Shown: positions 56,814-64,000 of the stretch, piece by piece
How positions within the stretch are numbered: the first letter of the stretch is position 1
Layout of the letters: the number at the start of each line of letters is the position of its first letter
Notes under the pieces: model-generated
Databases searched by the model: none
What the model saw: only the letters and a program-made list of their open reading frames with translations
What the model was told of the DNA's origin: nothing
Position numbers and translations under genes: made by a program
Source of the DNA: Isoetes taiwanensis
Taxonomy: Eukaryota > Streptophyta > Lycopodiopsida > Isoetales > Isoetaceae
DNA length: 64,000 bases
NCBI GenBank assembly: GCA_021234155.1
Contig: JAJEKV010000027.1
Coordinates: 11,236,716-11,300,715 of the forward strand
Direction: 5' to 3'

Positions 56814-57350
56814 TCGCATCGATCCGAGACATCGGATCGCCATTCTAGAATGGGACGAGCATGCATGTCATGCATGCATGCGGGCGGCGCATGCCCGTTT
56901 TGGGTTGGGAGTTCGCTATTTCAGGCGTGTTTCTGCATCCACGTCTCATCGGCACTTCCTCTTCTCTCAGCAGTACCTTATTCTCTTTGAATTGTTTCCA
57001 GGCAGGGGAGGGGCTTCTTCCTGCCTGGTTTAGCCAATTTGGCGTATCTTTCTTGCTATCCTTTACTGGCCTTTGGCCTCGTCCTGTGACCTCGTCCTTG
57101 ATCCTAGTTTGTAAGGAAGTTCTCTGGTAGTCGGGCGCTTTGTTGGTTTCTTGCGAGTCCCATTCTAGAATCGCATCGATCCGAGACATCGGATCGCCAT
57201 TCTAGAATGGGACGAGCATGCATGTCATGCATGCATGCGGGCGGCGCATGCCCGTTTTTGGGTTGGGAGTTCGCTATTTCAGGCGTGTTTCTGCATCCAC
57301 GTCTCATCGGCGCTTCCTCTTCTCTCAGCAGTACCTTATTCTCTTTGAAC
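56814..57350. repeat. two copies of a ~180-bp block, 357 bp apart
   Basis: TCGCATCGATCCGAGACATC starts at 56814 and 57171. The two copies are nearly identical to ACCTTATTCTCTTTGAA (about 56992 and 57350). Both contain the palindromic run GCATGCATGTCATGCATGCA. A 45-base piece (GGGCGCTTTGTTGGTTTCTT...) from 57135 recurs at about 57820. CCACCCGCTGGGTGATGCT is doubled near 57400-57450. Confidence 0.85.
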
Positions 57351-57576
57351 CCACCCTCCCCCCCTTCTTTGTTTATTGTACAAGTTTTGTTTATCATGTT
57401 TTTCCACCCGCTGGGTGATGCTTTTTCTCCACCCGCTGGGTGATGCTATTCTCTGGTATGTTTCTCGTTTGTTGTGTTGGTGATGTGCAGGTACAGGTTG
57501 GCGAGCGGCATCCGTTTCGACTTCTCCATGCGGGGGTTTTTGGGAGCGATTCTATGCCTTACGTTTGTCTAAGCCC

Positions 57577-57661
57577 CTTGCCGAAGGCTTATCACTAGGG
57601 TTTTTCCTCGAAAACCCGAAAGGGCGGGGTTTTTTAATCCCGGTGATAAGCTTTCGGCAGG
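57577..57661. repeat. fold-back, 18-bp arms
   Basis: TTGCCGAAGGCTTATCAC and GTGATAAGCTTTCGGCAG pair with one mismatch in the body. The roughly 47-base loop is itself partly self-complementary (AGGGTTTTTCC, AAAACCC, GGGTTTTTT). Confidence 0.75.
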
Positions 57662-57663
57662 TA

Positions 57664-58073
57664 CATCAGCCACTCATCTATTAGCATTGTATTTGTTTTG
57701 GGGTCCAAATGATATAATTGGATTTTCCCTTTATTTTTCGTGGGTAGTTCGCATGTGTGCGGCTACCCACTGTCCACCATTGTAGAAAATCTGCTGAGAT
57801 GAATGAGAAGCCTATCTATGGGCGCTTTGTTGGTTTCTTGCGAGTCCCATTCTAGAATTGCATGCTGTAAATTCGGCAAGCCCTTTGTCAACCTAAATTT
57901 AGGAAGAATTGGCAGACTAAGATGGTCCTGAGGAAGATTTAAGCAAAGTAGCCAGCTACAATAAAGAAAGAAAGGATTCCATCTGGAAGTTGGGCATGAA
58001 TTGCAAAATTTATGGAACTACATCAAAAGATTTGTGATAAGTAACAAACTAGCATTCCAGAGAATGAAATAGT
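57664..58073. other. no gene recognised
   Basis: Contains the third partial copy of the GGGCGCTTTG block (about 57820-57863). Nothing coding was recognised. Confidence 0.35.
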
Positions 58074-59245
58074 CATAGTTAGCCATTAGCAGTTAGCTGT
58101 TAGCTAATGCTAACACTAAAATAACATGTAACGCCTTAGCTGCAAACCTAATAACGTGTTATTTTTTTGTCAAAAAAAATCAGAATTTTAACAGTTTAAA
58201 ATATGATCCTGACTAATTTGACCATGTTGATTCTAAATACGCAATCAGAATTTAAAACCTGCTAAAACTTCTGAATGTAACTCAAACCTTTGATCCGAAA
58301 GTATGTCTTGCTTTTCACGAAAGTCCTACAACAAAGAATATATGTACTAGCATTTCTAATACAAATTCTAGCAATTAGACACCACTAAGATGTAGTGAAT
58401 AAAATTACTGAATGAAATTTGGAATGTTACAGTACACTTTATCTTCAGACAAGTTACAATTTCTCACATCCACAAAGCAAACTTGAATACAAAAACTTAG
58501 AGAATAGCATAAAGAAAGATAATGTTCTTCTCCTCGCCAAACTAAAAAACATCAAAGTTCATCTTCCTGCATGACAGGATTGGAATATACAATGAGAAGC
58601 CCTTTAACCAAGTACTTACGAAACAAATGTAGTAAGCGAAAATCATGCTTGACTATTTTAAGCAGGTCAAGGAACTTTTCATGCAATCACTCGTTTGTCA
58701 TATCAGATAACTATTATCTTCTGAGTGCTTTGTGAATTTCATTCATGGGTTAATGAGCCACAGCCATATCAGTTCTTAAGAGTTCAAATGATTTTTCTAA
58801 ACAAAAGAATGAAGCATAAGCATAAGCATAAGCATAAGGGAAAAGAGCATACCTCTGGGGCTCTTTCTTGCTATTACAGATTATATCAGACCCTGTGGCT
58901 CCTTATGGCTTCAGATAGATTAAAGAAGAGATGGCTCTCGGAACAAACCACGCTTCCTATGGCTAGCTCTGCCACAAATCACGCTTCCTATGGCTTGCTC
59001 TGCCACAAACCAGAGCCCGAAAGGATATCAAAGACAATCGCAGTAGAAGGAGGCATTTTTTTATTTAGATTTTTGGCCCATCGCATTCTACAGGAAAAAA
59101 CAAATCAAATGTTTTTTTTTTTTTTAAGTTGGAGGTCTGTGACATTTTGGCCCCAAAATAACACGTTAGCGTGAGTTATTTTGTTAGCTAAGAGATAAGG
59201 CGTTACAAATTTAGAGCTAACGCGTTATCTGCTAACTATTCAAAT
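58074..59245. mobile_element. possible non-autonomous TIR transposon, ~1.17 kb
   Basis: The left end (ATAGTTAGCC...GTAACGCCTTAGCT...TAACGTGTTATTTTT) and the reverse complement of the right end (ATAGTTAGCA...GTAACGCCTTATCT...TAACGTGTTATTTTG) share these blocks in the same order over about 90 bases. The long terminal repeats suggest a MULE- or hAT-like element. I could not define a clear target duplication. The inside has GCATAA microsatellite units near 58810 and a 26-base duplication near 58950-59005, with no transposase. Confidence 0.6.
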
Positions 59246-59529
59246 AATCAGCCATGTTGATTTGATCAGGTAGGGCCTACGATAGAATATGTGAAGGCCC
59301 TTAAAGTTTCATACGTAGTAATTTTCTCTCTGAGATAAGAGGCGATAATGTTGTGTTGGCAATTCGTGAATGCATGCCAATATATAAGGGTTCCACATGT
59401 TCCAGATTAGAGGTGCTAATCTAATAATTTGAACAGATGACAAGATGTCCTGCATGAAAAACATGCAAATTCTGCTACTAGTAATCTCATGTTATCATAT
59501 AGAGCTCTATAAAAGCCCTATCAACAATT

Positions 59530-60000
59530 TTCAATTTTTAGGCTAATCCAACTTGGGAAGTAGAGCAAAAGGATTTAGCTATGGTAACGATTTAGTTGAG
59601 TTAACCTAGTATTTTGCACCTGATTGATTCCAAGGTTGATCAAATGCTTGAGCAAATGGATCCAGAATATATACAGCTCACCCGAGCGCAAGTACAAGGA
59701 GATATTGAGCTCAAATTATTTCCTTGGGATGAGCTGCATGCTCGTCGTAAGCTTCAGCATATGTATCAGAAGGGATCATTGGATGATTATATTTGTAAGC
59801 TTCAACAGCTTTTCGAGAAGCTATTGGATGTGAAACCCCATATGCAAGCAATGCAATTCATTCAGGGGTTAGTAGATCCCCAACTCTAGGCTCGTTTACT
59901 GAGGTTGGATCCTCAAGTTCTTGATGCCGATCATTGTTATGCTCAAATAATCACAACCCGAGGGAGGCCATTACTCTTCAAACATGTTCCAATTCCTCAA
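59530..60000 (+). pseudogene. Ty3-type gag capsid fragment
   Basis: The frame 59614-59889 reads WDELHARRKLQHMYQKGSLD, DYICKLQQLFEKL and MQFIQGLVDPQL, then a stop and continued homology (LRLDPQVLDADHCYAQIITT). It matches the retrotransposon gag domain (AR..L..l.Q.GSl.dYi..F..L; F..GL.p......). It is truncated on both sides. It may belong to the LTR at 55542-56252. Confidence 0.7.
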
Positions 60001-60021
60001 TGCAAGAACAAAAGAAAAGAA

Positions 60022-60280
60022 TGACAATTGGTAATTCCACGTACACAAATGTTATATAAATGTACATAACTATACAGACACGGTTGTGAACTCTTACACA
60101 AAAAATTTCCTGCACTCTAACCCATGAAAATGTACATTCAAAGTAGATTCCAATCCCCCCCACCCCAAAAAAAAAGTCAATTGATAATTCTATGCAGACC
60201 AGTGTACAAAAATGTTTTAGACATGGTTACGAACTCTTATACAGAACTTTTCTTGCATTCTAACCCATGAAAATTTAGAA
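60022..60280. repeat. ~155-bp direct duplication, diverged
   Basis: CAATTGGTAATTCC...GAACTCTTACAC...CTAACCCATGAAAATGTAC and CAATTGATAATTCT...GAACTCTTATAC...CTAACCCATGAAAATTTAG are collinear copies. Nearby, 60492-60549 holds a 29-base exact tandem pair (CCTAAAGACAACCATCAATA). Confidence 0.7.
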
Positions 60281-60521
60281 CTACTTATAGTGCAAACAAG
60301 CCATTTTAGTTCATATACACGATTTAATACAAATAAAATGCGTGCACCATATCATGCAAATATCAGCCATGTAAATGTAGTCTACATTTGAACTAACATG
60401 CACTAAACTATAGAATTTTATTAAGCTACAATTTTTTACCTCAAAATACATACCTGAAGTTTCAAAGCCCAGTACAGCTGAGAACTTAGCATCCTAAAGA
60501 CAACCATCAATACATTTTGTC

Positions 60522-61326
60522 CTAAAGACAACCATCAATACATTTTGTGCCACTCGAAACACAAACACAGTAAGACAAACATAGCAAGTGGTAAGCATGT
60601 AGACATGGAGCAAGGATTATTGGATCAGTTGAACTGAATCCATGTCCACAAGGCAAGCAACTAGTAAAAGTTGTTGTTTTGCATTCACCACGTGGCATCC
60701 CTTGAGATGGCAATGGTTGCAAATTCAAAGGTGAACAAGACTCCATGAACTTGAGGAGCCCCTCAATTCTACTACTGCAGTTTTCTTCAGCAATTATATC
60801 TTTCTTTTTCGCTGCAATTTGACCATCAAGCTTAGTCAATTTAGTCTTTGCATTCTTTATAGGTTCCTTAAGCTGTTAAGTTGTTCTTGTTTCCTGGACT
60901 TGTCCCTCAAAGCATCATCTATTTTTTATCTTGAGGTAGATACATCCACCTCTTCACCATTATCTGCCTGAGAAACCATTTTAGAGGCCCTTTCAATTCA
61001 TCCTCTATGAATACTAGATCCTCATGTGCTTTCTTTCTTCCATCAAGTTTTAGTATTTGTTCTTCCACCTGCCTCTTTGGAATAATCAAACCATCCACTA
61101 TTGTAATGAGCTGATCTAATGATTTACAACTGTCCTCTAGGACATCTTGGACTGTTTTTATCTCTTCATTGGAATAGCAAGCTGACTGCTTCACACCTTT
61201 ATGACTAGTACATTTTGAAACAACAATGTCTTCTGTCAAGGAGGAATCCTTGTGTCCAGATTTGGATGGATCCTTAGCTAAAACCTTGAAGCCGTCCCAA
61301 CTAATCTGTCTTCCATGTAAACTCAA
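60522..61326 (-). pseudogene. coiled-coil protein with RING-like Cys/His end, unrecognised
   Basis: The minus strand reads a long charged helical region (SNEEIKTVQDVLEDSCKSLD, QVEEQILKLDGRKKAHEDLV). It is interrupted near 60919, continues with LTKLDGQIAAKKKDIIAEEN, and ends in a metal-binding-like cluster SCLPCGHGF and LAPCLHAYHLLCLSYC, KC..GC. The Cys/His order suits a RING or related zinc fold, preceded by a dimerising coiled coil. I do not recognise a specific gene. A frameshift and stops between the blocks suggest a pseudogene, or introns that I could not resolve. Confidence 0.4.
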
Positions 61327-61329
61327 GGC

Positions 61330-62250
61330 AAAAGCTCAGGCAAAGTACTCTGGTACATGCCGATTTGTGACCTCCCTCTTCCCTAAAACCATCTCATACA
61401 TATCATAAAAGGTCTTCTTCCAAGACGGCTTCACAAAATGTTCTTTAAATCCCCATTGTTTTTTGGTCCCCACTCTAATTCCATCAATTCTTTCAAATCT
61501 TTAAAAGTGTCATAGGCAAGATGTGGTCCAAAAGCATGATGAAAAATCAGACTACGAATAACGACCATCTAGCAATTATAAATATTTGTAGCAATCATAA
61601 AATACTATACCTCCACCATTAATATGGCTCATTGTGCATGCTCTGCATGAAAACGTTTATCTTAGTATCCCTTCATAATCTGCGCAACTTTCAACCAAGC
61701 CTAGCTCCTTGCTAGCTTTTCTACTGCATAATATAAATTAGCAACCAAACCTAAGAAACTATACCATCAACTTCACATACCTTCGTTACTCCTCCACTGA
61801 AGCCATCCTCTCTGCATTTTCCTAAGGAATAACAGTATCATCATACATCCCCAACTTGAATCTATAATCCAAATATAACTCACTGATCCAAACGTGCTTT
61901 GATATAAATTGTAATGGGCCTCCCAGGTTAACCCTCCAAGTAACCCGAGATCCCATTAAAAGTCAGATGAACACGAAAATGTGAATATGTATAATTTTCC
62001 CATACGTAAAAACCAGTTAAAAACCATTCTGCCTTCCCGTCCTATAGCGCCATGCCAAGTGGCATTGCTTCAATCCCAAGAATGTTACTAAAAATATCTT
62101 CGTGCTTCGACAACGGCTGTTAACTTGTTGCTCCAACATTTTACCTGCATTCTTGTCGTTTACCTAGCATTCTTGATCGTTTTACCCTACATTCAGATTG
62201 TTTACCCTGCATTTCTGATCGCAAAATGGTTTTTATTGGTTTCCACGTTA
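61330..62250. other. no gene recognised
   Basis: AT-rich. GTTTACCCTGCATTCT-type phrases repeat three to four times near 62150-62215. No coding family was seen. Confidence 0.35.
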
Positions 62251-62336
62251 TAGGAAAGCCCATTTAGTGGGCTTTCCATGCTGCCGCGCATCGCCTTGTT
62301 TCCACAGCAGGAAAGCCTACTAAATGGGCTTTCCTA
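62251..62336. repeat. nested palindromes forming a 27-bp inverted repeat
   Basis: TAGGAAAGCCCATTTAGTGG...(62251-62277) is reverse-complementary to 62310-62336 with one mismatch. Each arm is also a palindrome by itself (GGAAAGCCCA...TGGGCTTTCC). The spacer is GC-rich (GCTGCCGCGCATCGCC). Confidence 0.85.
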
Positions 62337-62339
62337 TAT

Positions 62340-62910
62340 ACATACCACCTATGTATTGGCCAATGCAATAATCAAATAATGACCACTATATTAATGTGTT
62401 TACTTTGTTTTACAAAACACCAATACTTACATTGGTACTTATACTAACACGCTAGGCCCTACTCGGAAGTCGAAGGCCCCGACCATGCACATAGAAACCA
62501 GCTCTCCTAGGAAGCCATTAGGTATGGCGAAGAGGGAAAACATATGGTCCGTTCAGATTATGGTGAGTCACCAGTGACCGGATCTAACGGTCAGCTTTTA
62601 AAAACTTGGCTAAGCCACTAAACCGTCAAATGAGGGGCAAAAGTGAGGGCGTGATTAAAATGTCCCCGTCAAGTTGAAGGGCGGAAAAAACATGAGGTCT
62701 TCTTTGCTCGTAGCCGTGGGCGGCGATGCCTTGAATCGCTCTACACGTCTTTGTTGTTTTTCTTGGCCTTCTGGGCCTCCTCTGCCTTTCGAAGTTTGTT
62801 TTCCATGATTAATCTTTAGGCACAAACTGAGGTCTATGGCCATTTTGGAGCTGGAATTTACTTTCGTGGGCTTCTGATATTATTTGGGAAATTTCCTTGA
62901 TTGCATAACT
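62340..62910. other. probable promoter and 5' leader of the last gene; no gene recognised
   Basis: No TATA box stands out. Intergenic sequence leads to the ATG at 62911. Confidence 0.3.
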
Positions 62911-63965
62911 ATGGGATCGAGCACTAGCCGTAGTATATCTGCTCCACAAGGAAGGGATAGGGCACATTTGCAATCAAGGAGTGATAATGGGCGGGCCACC
63001 GATTCTTGCCTCTTTGGACGTAGGACACGGTCTTTGCGAAATTTTGAGGTATCCCTCTCTTTCTTTTGTGATCTTTGGAAGCACTCGGGGCCTACAAAGT
63101 CTCAGGGAGACTGCGTTTCTTGCCTCCTACGAGTTCTACTGGCTCTTGATTTAGGTCAATAATTCTAATATGAGATGGTCGATAACTTGCATCCGGGTCA
63201 TCATAAATTGAATCATCTACTACAACCCAAGTATGACCTATATAGTATTTACCTTTCACGCATCTGAAATCCACAGACAAAACAAATTATACAGGGATCT
63301 GATATGTTTCTTAAATGGTATGATGATCTGATATGCTTATTTTTCTCTTAAATTGTACCATTCAGAATAAACCACGGAAACGTCAGTCATCAATGCGTGA
63401 AAGACAAGAATGTCCAGACAGCAGGCTTGTTGATCAAGAGGAATCCCGTGTCAATGTCCCCCAAGTTTCAGGAGAACGTTTGAATATTACAGATGATATA
63501 CAATCAGCTGTCTATGGCCCTGAGGAGACCAAACAGCAAAATAGTCAACAAAATTATGAGCTAGATAATGTCTATATGGCAACTGCCAGTGGGCCTAATG
63601 ATATGCCCCAAGAGTCTAGTAATAACTTATCTACTGATCAGCATATAGATGCTGCAGCCAGTAATGGACAAACAACGGGTTTTCATAGTGATGTTTATAT
63701 GTCCTTGCGTGGAGATTCTTCTGGGAGAGAAGCCAGTCGCAACAGTAGAAGGAGATTTTGGGAAGCCTTATCAAGAGCAGCTGCACATAGGCGTTCAACC
63801 TCTCCAATAGCAATAGTAGCTATTGATGATGATGCATCTTCTACAAGTATTTGGAATCACCAGCATATTCAATCTAGTTCAGAAAGCGAGCCTGTAGTTG
63901 CTGATGGCTCCTCATCTTATGTGTCTCATGATTGGGATGAAAGGAGGCAGCAGGTTAGATCTCAG
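62911..63965 (+). CDS. N-terminal part of a plant gene, possibly RING-type E3 ligase (partial)
   Basis: Exon 1 is 62911-63048 (46 codons, ending FE before GTATCC). It starts MGSSTSRS, fitting an N-myristoylation signal, and is Arg/Ser-rich (LFGRRTRSLRNFE). Exon 2 starts at 63366 after TTCAG in the same phase (NKPRKRQSSMRERQE). It is a Ser/Asn/Gln-rich disordered stretch with SRRRFWEALSRAAAHRRSTS and PIAIVAIDDDASS, and ends at a GT after CTCAG (63965) or CAG (63953). An MGS-type start and a R.(L/F)W.ALSRA..RR..SP.I segment resemble a group of plant RING-finger proteins whose RING lies at the C-terminus. That part would be outside the window. No defects are seen. Confidence 0.5.
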
Positions 63966-64000
63966 GTAAAACGTCACTTACATATGTGGCTTGTATAATT

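Noticed and set aside
57104-57443. Frames across the 180-bp duplication encoding MRRGCRNTPEIANSQPK
   Set aside because: The similarity between 56845-57189 and 57104-57397 is due only to the DNA duplication. No independent coding support.
63092-63280. Minus-strand 62-residue frame (starts MSVDFRCVKGKYYIG) in the intron of the last gene
   Set aside because: It is short, antisense and lies within an intron between two well-supported exons. It has no recognised motif, so it was not annotated as a gene.
1-64000. tRNA, rRNA, CRISPR arrays, prokaryotic operons
   Set aside because: None was seen. The intron structure and transposon content are those of a plant nuclear genome.

Overview
This window looks like nuclear DNA of a land plant with a large, transposon-rich genome. 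The evidence is plant-type GT-AG introns, a plant GH1 beta-glucosidase with a plastid transit peptide, a plant receptor-kinase remnant, Ty3 elements primed by initiator-tRNA-Met, a CACTA transposon and a Helitron. I cannot name the species. No tRNA, rRNA or CRISPR array was seen.

Layout. 1-6.6 kb holds small unrecognised frames, a LINE fragment (minus), a perfect 27-bp inverted repeat, and an intron-containing but broken acyl-CoA thioesterase-9-like pseudogene (minus). 6.6-15.5 kb is a LINE (minus) split by an 8-kb Helitron (6980-15032, minus). The Helitron has a recognisable CTAG end with hairpin and a Rep-helicase gene broken by one stop and one frameshift. 15.9-20 kb holds an unrecognised minus-strand frame, fold-back repeats, a degenerate AGATTC-type repeat, a decayed Ty3 RT fragment and a 446-bp tandem duplication.

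20.8-43.5 kb is a nested transposon stack. A receptor-like-kinase pseudogene (minus) is split by a Ty3 chromovirus with 1.65-kb LTRs and a TTGGC target duplication. That element is in turn split at its protease/RT junction by a 9.5-kb CACTA element (TSD GAT), which contains a Ty1/copia fragment. The chromovirus is unusual. Between its primer-binding site and gag it carries (i) a histone H3-like reading frame, with an H3-type tail start MARTKQTYRK and a nearly complete H3 fold in canonical spacing, interrupted by frameshifts and lengthened by a roughly 230-residue charged linker, and (ii) a second unrecognised frame (called ORF-X here). Part of ORF-X is conserved in an independent relative on the opposite strand at 54.7-55.5 kb. 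The same element also ends in an integrase chromodomain-like segment.

45.0-48.7 kb holds the only gene that reads through intact: a 15-exon, 585-residue plastid-type GH1 beta-glucosidase. 49.9-53.3 kb holds a cluster of an unrecognised frame, a 504-bp tandem repeat, an FCP1/NIF-like phosphatase fragment and a Ulp1-like protease fragment. 54.2-60 kb holds the second relative of the chromovirus, a separate LTR with primer-binding site, a 180-bp duplication, fold-backs, a TIR element and a gag fragment. 60.5-61.3 kb is a coiled-coil/RING-like frame (minus). The window ends with the first two exons of a plant gene with a myristoylation-type start, possibly a RING-type E3 ligase.

Limits. All joins, frameshifts and homologies were read by eye. 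Family names rest on motif recognition, without database searches. The many one-base indels could be old decay or uncorrected sequence errors.
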